Under the pieces are notes generated by a model. It made no database searches. It was not told the origin of the DNA and saw nothing but the letters and a program-made list of their open reading frames with translations. 20,681 nucleotides of DNA from an uncultured Ruminococcus sp. (GTDB lineage: Bacteria; Bacillota; Clostridia; Oscillospirales; Ruminococcaceae), in assembly GCA_902464115.1 (NCBI GenBank), contig CABQIF010000027.1, positions 1-20,681 on the forward strand, given 5' to 3'. Below, one piece after another: positions 14,131 to 20,681 of this stretch. The translations under genes and the position numbers were made by a program. Every line of letters begins with the position of its first letter. Position 1 is the stretch's first letter.

Positions 14131-15543
14131 GTGAAAAAAGTAAAAAAACCGGTTTTCTTCCTTGTGTTTGCTGTGATTGCGATTTTTGCGATTACAACGC
14201 TGATCGGTGTGTCTACTCAAAACGGCGATATTACAACGACCTATGTACACGGCGTAAAAGATATTCGTCTTGGGATCGACATTCAGGGCGGCGTAGATGT
14301 TACATTTGAGCCAGCAGGCGATGTGGATGCAACGGATGAACAGATGGACGCAGCACTGGAGAAAATCAAGACCAGACTGGTGTCACAGGGCATTAACGAC
14401 AGTGATACCTACGTTGACTACAAAAGCGATCGGATTATTGTTCGGTTCCCATGGCAGGCAGGGGAAACGGATTTCGATCCGGAACAAGCCGTAAAAGAAC
14501 TTGGTGAAACCGCAGAGCTGACATTCCGCTACGGAACGGAAACCACCACAAACGATGACGGCGAAACCGTGCCGGCAGGCGAGATTGTACTGACGGGTGA
14601 CGATGTGAAGAGTGCCGGAACAGGTGCAACGCAGGATGATACCACGAAGGAAGCAACGTGGATGGTAACATTGGATCTGAACGATAGCGGTAAGGAAAAG
14701 TTTTATAATGCAACTTCTGCTCTGTATCAGGACAACGGACAGATTTCCATCTGGATGGACAACACCATGATTTCTGCACCGTCTGTTAATGCGGTTATTT
14801 CCGACGGAAAGGCAACCATCAGCGGAAACTTTACATATGAATCTGCAAAGGAACTGGCAGATAAGATCAATGCTGGTGCATTGCCGTTTGCATTGGAAAC
14901 CACCAGCTTTAAGACCATTTCCCCGACGATGGGTGAAGGGGCTTTGAATGCAATGGTGATTGCAGGTTTGATCACCTGTGCCTTTATTGTGATTTACATG
15001 ATTTCCCTGTATCGGCTGTTGGGTGTGGTTGCATCCATCTGCTTGATGGGACAGATTGCCGGCATGCTGGCAGCCGTTTCCGGTTGGTTCGGCTTTATGG
15101 ACAGTAACACGCTGACCATTCCGGGTATCGCAGGTATTATTCTTTCCATTGGTATGGGTGTCGATGCGAATATCATCACCGGCGAACGAATTCGAGAAGA
15201 ACTCCGGAGAGGCAAGCCGCTGGATGGTGCATTGCAGTCCGGTTACAGCCGTGCATTCAGTGCCATCTTTGACGGAAACCTGACTGGTATCATCGTTTCC
15301 ATCATCCTGATGGGTGCGTTCGGAACACCGGACAGCTGGTGTGCAAAGCTGCTGCATCCGCTGTTCCAGTTCTTCGGTGCAACCACAGAAGGTGTTATCT
15401 ATTCCTTCGGTTACACCTTATTAGTAGGTTTGATTATGAACTTTATCATGGGCGTATTTGCAGCCAGACTGATGACCATGTCTTTGTCCAAGTTCAAATG
15501 CTTCCAGAACAAGAAACTCTATGGAGGTGGGTTAAATGGCTGA
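14131..15543 (+). CDS. secD: Protein translocase subunit SecD
   Basis: A 470-residue membrane protein of the Sec accessory complex, which uses the proton gradient to help pull preproteins through SecYEG. Residues 7-27 form the first transmembrane helix. A large extracytoplasmic region follows, with the family motif RLGIDIQGG (46-54) and the second conserved part ISAPSVN...ISGNF (214-234). Five more transmembrane helices (about 272-450) contain GMGVDANIITGERIREE (341-357) with the conserved Asp344. The chain is shorter than E. coli SecD (about 615), normal for Firmicutes. Unlike B. subtilis, which has a fused SecDF, the two subunits are separate here. The start is GTG at 14131, with GGAGG 7-8 bases before it. 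Its last 8 bases overlap secF. Confidence 0.96.
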   Translation: MKKVKKPVFFLVFAVIAIFAITTLIGVSTQNGDITTTYVHGVKDIRLGIDIQGGVDVTFEPAGDVDATDEQMDAALEKIKTRLVSQGINDSDTYVDYKSDRIIVRFPWQAGETDFDPEQAVKELGETAELTFRYGTETTTNDDGETVPAGEIVLTGDDVKSAGTGATQDDTTKEATWMVTLDLNDSGKEKFYNATSALYQDNGQISIWMDNTMISAPSVNAVISDGKATISGNFTYESAKELADKINAGALPFALETTSFKTISPTMGEGALNAMVIAGLITCAFIVIYMISLYRLLGVVASICLMGQIAGMLAAVSGWFGFMDSNTLTIPGIAGIILSIGMGVDANIITGERIREELRRGKPLDGALQSGYSRAFSAIFDGNLTGIIVSIILMGAFGTPDSWCAKLLHPLFQFFGATTEGVIYSFGYTLLVGLIMNFIMGVFAARLMTMSLSKFKCFQNKKLYGGGLNG

Positions 15544-16534
15544 GAAAGAAAAACAGTTTAAACACTATCCAGTGGATGTCAAGGTACGGAATTTCTGCGG
15601 CAAGTCCAAGCTGTTTTTCCTGCTGACCCTGATTCTCGTTGTCATTGCAATTGCCTCTTCCTTTACGGGTGTGGACATTGCACTGGAATTCAAGGGCGGT
15701 ACGATCATCACCTATAGCTATGAAGGCGAAGCGGTCGATAAGAGTGCAATTTCTTCAGAACTGAGTGATTTGATCGGAACAAGTGTCAATGTACAGGATG
15801 GCGAAAGCTTAGAGGGCGGCAGCAAGACACTGACATTGTCCTTTACTTCCAACGAAGGTCTGACGGTTGACCGGCAGGCAGAAGTAACGGATGCCATTCA
15901 GTCCCGTTATCCAGATGCAAATGTACAGTTGCTGGACTCGAACGATGTCAGTGCACGTTCCGGTAGTGACTTCTTTGCAAAATGTATCGTTGCAGCGATT
16001 TTTGCAGCAGTCATCTTGATTCTGTATATTGCATTCCGGTTCAAGCAGATCAGTGGTTGGTCAGCTGGTGTTTGTGCGATCATCGGTTTGCTGGCAACGC
16101 TGGTCATCACATATGGTTCAGTTGTACTGATGGGCTTTGAAATTGACTCAAACTTTATGGCAGTTATTTTGACGCTGTTGGGTTATGCAGTCAACGACAC
16201 CATCGTTATTTATGACAGAATCCGTGAAAATCAGGAAAAGATGCCGGGAATGTACATTGAAGACCTGGTAAACACCAGTTCTTCCCAGTCTTTGCGGCGT
16301 TCGATTCGGACATCCCTGACAACTTTGTTCGCAATGGTTGCAGTTGTGGTTGTATCTGCAATTATGGGATTGGATTCGATTCAGCACTTTGCCATTCCGA
16401 TGGCAGTTGGTATTCTGGTTGGTACTTATCATTCCATCTGCTTTGTACCGAGCCTGTGGGTTTGGTGGCAGAAGCGGCGTGGTGTGGAAACACTGAAAGT
16501 AATTCCGAAGAAAAAGAAGAAGGCAACCGAATAA
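15536..16534 (+). CDS. secF: Protein translocase subunit SecF
   Basis: A 332-residue partner of SecD. The first transmembrane helix spans about 26-42, followed by a short extracytoplasmic region starting at IALEFKGGT (48-56). Five C-terminal helices (about 148-305) include GYAVNDTIVIYDRIREN (216-232) with conserved Asp221. The protein ends in a lysine-rich cytoplasmic tail. The ATG lies inside the secD stop region and GGAGG lies within the secD end, so translation is probably coupled. A strong terminator follows at 16556-16600, so secD-secF is a two-gene operon. Confidence 0.96.
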   Translation: MAEKEKQFKHYPVDVKVRNFCGKSKLFFLLTLILVVIAIASSFTGVDIALEFKGGTIITYSYEGEAVDKSAISSELSDLIGTSVNVQDGESLEGGSKTLTLSFTSNEGLTVDRQAEVTDAIQSRYPDANVQLLDSNDVSARSGSDFFAKCIVAAIFAAVILILYIAFRFKQISGWSAGVCAIIGLLATLVITYGSVVLMGFEIDSNFMAVILTLLGYAVNDTIVIYDRIRENQEKMPGMYIEDLVNTSSSQSLRRSIRTSLTTLFAMVAVVVVSAIMGLDSIQHFAIPMAVGILVGTYHSICFVPSLWVWWQKRRGVETLKVIPKKKKKATE

Positions 16535-16555
16535 GCCAATTTTTGAACAGAAAAG

Positions 16556-16600
16556 AAGCAGGCAGGATATGCGAAGCAGCATATCCGCCTGCTTTTTTGT
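16556..16600 (+). terminator. Terminator of the secDF operon
   Basis: AGCAGGC and GGATATGC pair with GCATATCC and GCCTGCT with one bulged A, giving a 15-bp stem over a 6-nt loop, followed by TTTTTTGTTTTGG. It starts about 20 bases after the secF stop. Confidence 0.9.
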
Positions 16601-16615
16601 TTTGGTGGAGAGATA

Positions 16616-16694
16616 CGAGCCGCAGGCAACTGAAAAGTTTTTCGGTGCAGCAGTTTTTCAAAAATGCTGCTGAGGTGTGAGCGAGTAGCCCACA
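16616..16694 (+). repeat. End module, left arm (plus orientation)
   Basis: It starts CGAGCCGCAGGC and holds two hairpins: GCAGCA/TGCTGC (16647-16652 with 16665-16670) over a T5-C-A5 loop, and TGTGAGC/GCCCACA (16676-16694) over a GAGTA loop. The same module is at 19405-19482 and, inverted, at 17088-17168. The loops are constant and the stems differ with pairing preserved, apart from one A-C mismatch in the second stem of this copy. Confidence 0.8.
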
Positions 16695-17087
16695 TTTGCG
16701 GAGCAAATTGGATTTTGCAATCTGTTTTTCCTGCTGCAATTGCATTTTTTAAAACTTTCCAATTCAAACAAAGTCAAATTATAAGAATCAAGGTTGTAAG
16801 TTCGGGTAAGACAACGGGGCAATTGCAGCACGCTGGCAGGCAAAAGCAGGGGTGAACCACCCTTTTGCCGGATGCTGAAGACCGTTTTTCCTAAGAGCAG
16901 GTTTTTCTGTAAGGCATTCCCATTGTAACTGTTCCCCCGGAACAGTTACAAGATGCTGGTTTGCTGTTCCGGTTTCACAAGGCGGGGCGGTCTTGTTCGC
17001 CCCGCCTCGAAAAGCTTTCGCTTTTCTCACCACCCTCTCCGTGTGCCAAAAGCACGGCACAGAGATTTCGCTGCCTGCGGGCAGCGA

Positions 17088-17168
17088 TCAGGGCTACTCG
17101 CCCTGAACCTCGCCAACATTTTTGAAAAATTGTTGGATCAAAAAACTTTTTATTTCGCCTGCGGCTCG
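17088..17168 (-). repeat. End module, right arm (minus orientation)
   Basis: Read on the minus strand it starts CGAGCCGCAGGC (17168 downwards). It forms CCAACA/TGTTGG over the same T5-C-A5 loop, and TCAGGGC/GCCCTGA over the same GAGTA loop. Against the plus copies, two base pairs in each stem are replaced by different complementary pairs. Confidence 0.8.
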
Positions 17169-17183
17169 CATGAAATAACCCTC

Positions 17184-17212
17184 TTGCAAAACTGCTGAAA
17201 ATATGCTACAAT
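17184..17212 (+). promoter_or_regulatory. Promoter of the TIM-barrel gene and nrdR
   Basis: TTGCAA (17184-17189) and TACAAT (17207-17212) are separated by 17 bp. It lies 15 bp beyond the end of the structured repeat, so the promoter is not part of the element. The leader is about 18 bases. Confidence 0.75.
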
Positions 17213-17236
17213 AACAGGGAAAAGGAGGCGACCTTT

Positions 17237-18040
17237 ATGTTAAAAGCAGGAATCTCCACGGCCTGCCTCTATCCGCAACCCATAGAGGAAGCCCTCTATG
17301 ACCTTGCATTGGGTGGGGTAACCATGGTGGAATTGTTTATCAATACCCATTCAGAACTAAAACGCAGCTTTGTTGCTGCATTGTCCGATATTTTGCACCG
17401 ATTTGAAGTGCAGTGCTGTTCCCTGCATCCATTCACCAGTGAGATTGAAACTATGATGCTGTTTTCCGCATACGAACGGCGTTTGCAGGATTATCTGGAG
17501 TACTGCCGCAATTATTTTACTGCTATGCAGCAGCTGGGAGCAGGTATTTTTATTGTACATGGAAATAAGCAGCTGGTCGGTATGGATGTGGATTTTTATT
17601 GTGAGCGGTTTCAAAAGCTGGTAGATTTGGGAAAGTCCTTTGGAATCACGGTTGCACAGGAAAATGTTGCCCGCTGCACCAGCCATTCGCTCTCTTTTTT
17701 GCAGGAGATGCAGCAGAAAATGGGGAACGATGCGAAATTTGTGCTGGATATTAAACAGGCAGTGCGTTCCAAAGAAGACCCGATGCAGATGCTGAAAACA
17801 CTCGGCAGTGGGGTTGTCCATGTGCATATGAGCGACCACGGCGAATATGGCGACTGTTTGCAGATTGGTGCAGGACGCTTTGCCGTAAAATCATTTTTAC
17901 AGACACTTGCACAGCTTAGCCCAAACTGTACCATTGTATTAGAATTATATCGCAGCGGATTCCGCACGTTGCAGGATTTGCTGCATAACGATCATATCCT
18001 ACAGCGAATGATTCAGAGCTGTCAGGAGAAGGAGGAATGA
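17237..18040 (+). CDS. Sugar phosphate isomerase/epimerase-like TIM-barrel protein
   Basis: A 267-residue protein of the xylose isomerase-like / AP endonuclease 2 TIM-barrel superfamily. Strand-end residues that usually bind a divalent metal are visible: Glu142 (VAQEN), Asp171 (VLDIKQA), His197 (VHVHMSDH) and Glu236 (IVLELY), with His64 and His108 on earlier strands. Family members act as sugar epimerases or isomerases or as endonuclease IV. The chain lacks the full set of metal ligands of endonuclease IV, so an isomerase or epimerase of unknown substrate is more likely. AAGGAGG lies 8 bases before the ATG. It is the first gene of a run with nrdR (3-base gap) and the DUF4870-like gene (3-base gap), so the three are surely cotranscribed. 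Confidence 0.82.
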   Translation: MLKAGISTACLYPQPIEEALYDLALGGVTMVELFINTHSELKRSFVAALSDILHRFEVQCCSLHPFTSEIETMMLFSAYERRLQDYLEYCRNYFTAMQQLGAGIFIVHGNKQLVGMDVDFYCERFQKLVDLGKSFGITVAQENVARCTSHSLSFLQEMQQKMGNDAKFVLDIKQAVRSKEDPMQMLKTLGSGVVHVHMSDHGEYGDCLQIGAGRFAVKSFLQTLAQLSPNCTIVLELYRSGFRTLQDLLHNDHILQRMIQSCQEKEE

Positions 18041-18043
18041 ACC

Positions 18044-18532
18044 ATGCAATGCCCATTTTGTGGTGCAAGAGATACGAAGGTGTTGGATTCTCGTCCGGCA
18101 GAACATCGAATCCGGAGAAGAAGAGAGTGTATTTTTTGTGGAAAGCGATTCACAACCTATGAAATGGTAGAACGTCCGCTGCTGATGGTGAAAAAGCGGG
18201 ATGGCAGTTTTGAACCGTTTGACCGCCAGAAGCTGATTACCGGCATTTTTAATGCTATCAAGAAGCGTCCCGTCAGTATGGAGCAAGTAACAGCGATTGC
18301 CGAAGGCATTGAACAGCAGTGTGCAAATGCAATGCGGAGCACAGTAACGTCTGTGGACATTGGAAACTGGGTCATGGAACATCTAAAGCGAATTGATGCC
18401 GTTGCCTATATTCGATTTGCCTCGGTCTATGAGGATTTTACAGACGTTGCAAGCTTTGTAGCGGCAATTAGTGCGTTGGATGAAGAAACGGCTGCTGCAA
18501 AAATGACAGAATCTCAAGAACAAGGAGAATAA
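18044..18532 (+). CDS. nrdR: Transcriptional repressor NrdR
   Basis: A 162-residue regulator that represses ribonucleotide reductase genes in response to ATP and dATP. An N-terminal zinc ribbon uses Cys3, Cys6, Cys29 and Cys32 and carries the arginine-rich RIRRRRECIFCG region. The ATP-cone domain spans about 46-136, with KKRDGSFEPFDRQKL near its start. The length is usual, with a slightly longer acidic tail after 140. AAGGAGG lies 8 bases before the ATG, inside the end of the previous gene. No ribonucleotide reductase gene and no clear NrdR-box pair lie in this window, so its targets are elsewhere. Confidence 0.96.
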   Translation: MQCPFCGARDTKVLDSRPAEHRIRRRRECIFCGKRFTTYEMVERPLLMVKKRDGSFEPFDRQKLITGIFNAIKKRPVSMEQVTAIAEGIEQQCANAMRSTVTSVDIGNWVMEHLKRIDAVAYIRFASVYEDFTDVASFVAAISALDEETAAAKMTESQEQGE

Positions 18533-18535
18533 AAT

Positions 18536-18928
18536 ATGCAAGAGCAGAATCATTTTTTTGAATCAGAAGACCATACCATGGAATTTGACACACAAGATGC
18601 ACAGGATGCAAAAATCTGGTCGATTTTAGCATATTTTGGTGTGACATTTTTTCTGCCATTGGTGGGCGTGCCCAATTCTGCCTACGGAAAATTTCATGCG
18701 AATCAAGGTTTAATCTTGTTCATTTTTAATATGGCATTGATGATTGCAAGCTGGATGGTACGATTGTTGTTGGGATGGATTCCGATTATTGGTGGAATTC
18801 TTTCCGGTTTGGTTCAGTTGGCAGTATCGGTTTGTATCATTGCGTTGATTGTGTTTGGGATGGTGCAGGCTGCACAGGGTAAGGCAAAGACGTTGCCGGT
18901 GATTGGGAAGTTTCACCTGATTGGATAA
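18536..18928 (+). CDS. Small membrane protein, DUF4870-like (Tic20-type fold)
   Basis: A 130-residue protein. The first 26 residues are acidic and hydrophilic. Hydrophobic segments follow at about 28-45, 57-75 and 80-112, giving three to four membrane helices. KIWSILAYFG (26-35) and the motif KFHANQGL (51-58) are typical of the DUF4870 family of short bacterial proteins distantly related to Tic20. Its function is unknown. AAGGAG lies 8 bases before the ATG, three bases after the nrdR stop, so it belongs to the nrdR transcript. Its last 92 bases overlap a convergent minus-strand gene. Confidence 0.8.
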   Translation: MQEQNHFFESEDHTMEFDTQDAQDAKIWSILAYFGVTFFLPLVGVPNSAYGKFHANQGLILFIFNMALMIASWMVRLLLGWIPIIGGILSGLVQLAVSVCIIALIVFGMVQAAQGKAKTLPVIGKFHLIG

Positions 18929-19361
18929 CCGGCAATAGGGTTTGTGGGTCTGTTGGGTCATAGCGAACCGCTGCCAGCAGTATTCCATCCTCTGACAATA
19001 AAAGAGAAATGCATTCGTCTGTCTGAAGAGAATAGGTATATTCGATTCCCTGACAGCCGCAGAATGCAGAAAGCGGCAATTTTTGCTCCGTTTGCAGTGT
19101 CCAATAAGACTGGTAAACGGAGCTATTTTCATTTTTATCTGGAATCAGAACGGGACAGGAGCGGACAGCATTGCTGGAATGAAGCGTGTAGTGTTGTTCT
19201 GTGAGGAATGCTTGGCGGTCGGATTCTTCAGGTAACCGATAGAAGATCGGCAGGGAATTGGTAGCAGGTTTTTGTTTTGGGTGAAGCCAGAGAAATAGCA
19301 CAATACCGATGCCACAGAGCAATAGAGCCAGCAAGAGAACACGAAATTGTATTTTTCGCAC
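18837..19361 (-). CDS. Membrane-anchored hypothetical protein, resembles DUF4830
   Basis: A 174-residue protein with a basic N-terminus and one hydrophobic helix (about 6-26), so it is probably anchored with the rest outside the cell. The middle region (about 55-150) resembles DUF4830 from memory: an IP dipeptide, then a VYQSYWTLQTEQKLPLSAF-like segment, a Tyr-Thr-Tyr strand, and a final LLLSEDGILLAAVR strand. The last 30 residues are rich in Ser, Pro and Gln. Its function is unknown. I chose GTG at 19361 because AAAGGAAC lies 8 bases upstream and the membrane helix follows directly; the frame stays open to 19418, into the repeat. Its 3' end overlaps the convergent DUF4870-like gene. I see no clear promoter. 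Confidence 0.72.
   Translation of the reverse strand: MRKIQFRVLLLALLLCGIGIVLFLWLHPKQKPATNSLPIFYRLPEESDRQAFLTEQHYTLHSSNAVRSCPVLIPDKNENSSVYQSYWTLQTEQKLPLSAFCGCQGIEYTYSLQTDECISLLLSEDGILLAAVRYDPTDPQTLLPVIQSGETSQSPATSLPYPVQPAPSQTQSTQ
18893..18935. repeat. Inverted repeat at the convergent overlap
   Basis: TTGCCGGT (18893-18900) pairs with ACCGGCAA (18928-18935) around a 27-nt loop. It spans the stop codon of the plus-strand gene. There is no U-tract on either strand, so it is only a possible pause or 3'-end structure. Confidence 0.4.
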
Positions 19362-19404
19362 AAGAAACCGTTCCTTTCTATATAAAGATATAGGTTGCAA
19401 ATCA

Positions 19405-19730
19405 CGAGCCGCAGGCAAATAAACGTTTTTCGGTGCAGCAGTTTTTCAAAAATGCTGCCGAGGTGTGGGCGAGTAGCCCACGTTTGCGAAACAAATGAAA
19501 CTGTACAAGAAACAAGTAAGGGAAATCTAAGAGAGATCGCAAAGAATCGCAATTGCCTTCAAAGTCAAAATACTGTAATGTTAGACAAGGTTTCAGGGGC
19601 AATTGCGATTCCCAAGGCAAGCTGGGGATGTGCCCCAGCCTTGCCGAATCGGATGCAAGTGGTTTTCCAAGAATAAGATTTTCAGAAACAGTTTCCCGTT
19701 GCAACTGTTCCCCCGGACAGTTACAAGATG
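19405..19730. repeat. Structured intergenic repeat, copy 3
   Basis: This lies in the 482-bp gap between the minus-strand anchored protein and the pseudouridine synthase gene. The end module (19405-19482) has GCAGCA/TGCTGC over T5-C-A5 and TGTGGGC/GCCCACG over GAGTA. It is followed by a 13-bp perfect long-range stem AATCGCAATTGCC (19545-19557) with GGCAATTGCGATT (19598-19610). Next come a GGCAAG-CTGGGG hairpin (19616-19645) and an imperfect AACTGT/ACAGTT hairpin (19700-19724) with the same CCCCC segment as the copy at 16924. Unlike copy 2 it has no G/C hairpin array and no inverted right module. I see no credible gene in it. Confidence 0.75.
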
Positions 19731-19760
19731 TCTGTTTATTTCGATGCAGCGTTTTAGAAG

Positions 19761-19775
19761 AAATGATTATCATTT
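19761..19775. promoter_or_regulatory. Fur-box-like palindrome upstream of the pseudouridine synthase gene
   Basis: AAATGATTATCATTT is a perfect 15-bp palindrome with a central unpaired base. Its AATGATTATCATT core differs from the centre of the classical Fur consensus by only the middle base. It lies about 70 bases before the gene, next to a weak promoter-like TTGCTT at 19774-19779. Iron regulation of this gene is not expected, so this is only a candidate operator. Confidence 0.35.
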
Positions 19776-19843
19776 GCTTCGCAGATTCATTGTAAATTTA
19801 TGCCCCCATCTTTCAAAAAAGAACCAAAGGAGATATGCTTGAT

Positions 19844-20596
19844 ATGCGTTTAGATAAATGGCTTTCGGATGCCACTTCTTATACTCGCAGCCAACTGAAA
19901 CAACTCATCCGCAGCGGTCAAGTAACAATCAATCAGACGATTGTCAAGAAACCAGAAACGCCCGTTCAGGAAACCGATGTCATCTGTTTACAGGGAAATC
20001 CCGTTGAACCAGCAGAATCTTGCTACTGTCTGCTGCTCAATAAGCCATTGGGCTATGTTTGTGCGGTAACAGATGCAACGGAAAAAACTGTGATGGAATT
20101 GATTCCGCCAGAATTGCAGCGAAAAGGATTATTCCCAGTCGGCAGACTGGACAAGGATACCAGCGGTATGCTGCTGCTGACGAATGACGGAGCATTTTCC
20201 CATGCTCTGCTTGCTCCGAAACGCCATGTTCCGAAATATTATCGGATGCAGCTGGCACGTCCCTATGAAGAATCTTATGTCCAGCAGCTTGCAGAGGGAC
20301 TAGTGTTGGCAGATGGAACGCACTGCCTGCCGGCGGAAATTTTACCCGTTTTGAATACAGACCGAATGGCAGTCATTTGCCTGCATGAGGGGAAATATCA
20401 TCAGGTGCGGCGGATGCTGGCGGCAGTCGGAAACCATGTGGAGCAGCTGCAGCGAGTTGCTATCGGAAACCTTTTTTTACCAATCAGTTTACAAATTGGA
20501 GCGTGTCAAAAACTGACCAGCACACAAATCAGCCTGCTTTCCCAGCAGCCAGACCCCAAGTTCTTGTGGGAACTGGCTCAAAATAGCAATTTTTAG
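19844..20596 (+). CDS. RsuA/RluB/E/F-family rRNA pseudouridine synthase
   Basis: A 250-residue RNA-modifying enzyme. Residues 1-55 form an S4 RNA-binding domain starting MRLDKWL, and about 61-240 form the catalytic domain. The hallmark GRLDKDTSGMLLLTNDG (100-116) carries the catalytic Asp103, and LNKPLG (65-70) and EGKYHQVRRML further on are conserved. The family isomerises uridine in 16S or 23S rRNA; the length and single S4 domain fit RsuA (16S pseudouridine 516) best, but RluB/E/F types cannot be excluded. I chose the second ATG at 19844: AAAGGAG (19826-19832) ends 11 bases before it but only 2 bases before the ATG at 19835, and the family begins with MRLDKWL. Confidence 0.92.
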   Translation: MRLDKWLSDATSYTRSQLKQLIRSGQVTINQTIVKKPETPVQETDVICLQGNPVEPAESCYCLLLNKPLGYVCAVTDATEKTVMELIPPELQRKGLFPVGRLDKDTSGMLLLTNDGAFSHALLAPKRHVPKYYRMQLARPYEESYVQQLAEGLVLADGTHCLPAEILPVLNTDRMAVICLHEGKYHQVRRMLAAVGNHVEQLQRVAIGNLFLPISLQIGACQKLTSTQISLLSQQPDPKFLWELAQNSNF

Positions 20597-20681
20597 TAAA
20601 AAGTTAATAAAAAGTTTTATGATGGCGAGAACCATAGAATTCATGCATTTTATACAAAAAAAATAAAATTCCACCGATGAA
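20597..20681. other. Window-end intergenic sequence
   Basis: The last 85 bases are A/T-rich. I see no gene start, hairpin terminator or promoter in them that I can support. Confidence 0.6.

Larger units (their letters stand above)
16616..17168. repeat. Structured intergenic repeat, copy 2, with inverted end modules
   Basis: This 553-bp element fills the gap between secF and the next promoter, and I see no credible gene in it. The left end module (16616-16694) reappears inverted at the right end (17088-17168). Inside, in order: a long-range 12-bp stem (16732-16743 with 16819-16830), a GGCAAAA/TTTTGCC hairpin (16839-16869), and a perfect 12-bp hairpin with a 3-nt loop (16924-16950). Then come a 9-bp G/C hairpin (16981-17006), a GAAAAGC/GCTTTTC hairpin (17009-17026), a GTGCC/GGCAC stem near 17043-17060, and a CGCTGCC/GGCAGCG hairpin (17069-17086). 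The first three correspond in position to the copies at 19405 and, except the last of them, at 5059. Confidence 0.75.

Noticed and set aside
16788..17060. 90-residue minus-strand ORF inside repeat copy 2, with a PGEQLQ-containing segment also seen in an ORF at 19402-19773
   Set aside because: Both frames lie across the structured repeats, and the shared peptide is just translation of the shared hairpin around 16924 and 19700. There is no ribosome site, and the frames are unrelated outside it. Such ORFs are likely to be annotated in error as hypothetical proteins.
1..20681. tRNA, rRNA, CRISPR array, transposase or phage genes
   Set aside because: None was seen. The repeats found are dispersed and structured, not evenly spaced direct repeats, and no mobile-element protein is encoded.

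Overview
The window looks like chromosomal DNA of a Gram-positive Clostridia-type anaerobe, most likely in the Ruminococcus / Oscillospiraceae neighbourhood. This placement is inference. It rests on strong AGGAGG-type ribosome binding sites, canonical TTGACA-17-TATAAT-like promoters, abundant rho-independent hairpins, a methionine synthase split into a short MetH and a separate reactivation protein, and housekeeping proteins of Firmicutes type. I see no phage, plasmid, transposase, tRNA, rRNA or CRISPR array.

Layout. Positions 1-230 hold a strong promoter and a short terminator-ended transcription unit (candidate small RNA). Positions 231-2870 (minus strand) hold rmuC and purA, with a purA promoter and a hairpin at the 5' end of the purA mRNA. 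Positions 3231-5033 (plus) hold a membrane-anchored GH25 muramidase and a ROK sugar kinase. Positions 5406-5906 hold a stand-alone flavin reductase, followed by a duplicated bidirectional terminator. Positions 6195-9077 (minus) hold a ThrE-type exporter and an AI-2E family membrane protein. Positions 9141-13784 (minus) hold a probable operon ung-metF-MetH reactivation protein-metH, with overlapping genes and one clear promoter. Positions 14131-16534 (plus) hold secD-secF. Positions 17237-18928 (plus) hold a TIM-barrel isomerase-like gene, nrdR and a DUF4870-like membrane protein. A small minus-strand anchored protein (DUF4830-like) converges on and overlaps the last of these. The window ends with an RsuA-family pseudouridine synthase.

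How genes work together. The clearest functional unit is one-carbon/methionine metabolism: MetF makes 5-methyl-THF, the short B12-dependent MetH uses it to methylate homocysteine, and the small partner supplies the SAM-dependent reactivation domain missing from MetH. SecD and SecF form the accessory complex of the Sec translocon. The other genes are housekeeping neighbours with no obvious shared pathway.

The most unusual content is non-coding. Three intergenic gaps (about 5059-5320, 16616-17168 and 19405-19730) carry diverged copies of one structured repeat. All three contain a long-range stem followed by a GGCA...TGCC hairpin, and the stems are preserved although their sequences differ, which is compensatory change. 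Two copies also begin with a shared 80-bp module. One copy has a third, inverted module at its far end, making a roughly 550-bp hairpin-dense element with inverted ends. I do not recognise this family as a named RNA or mobile element.
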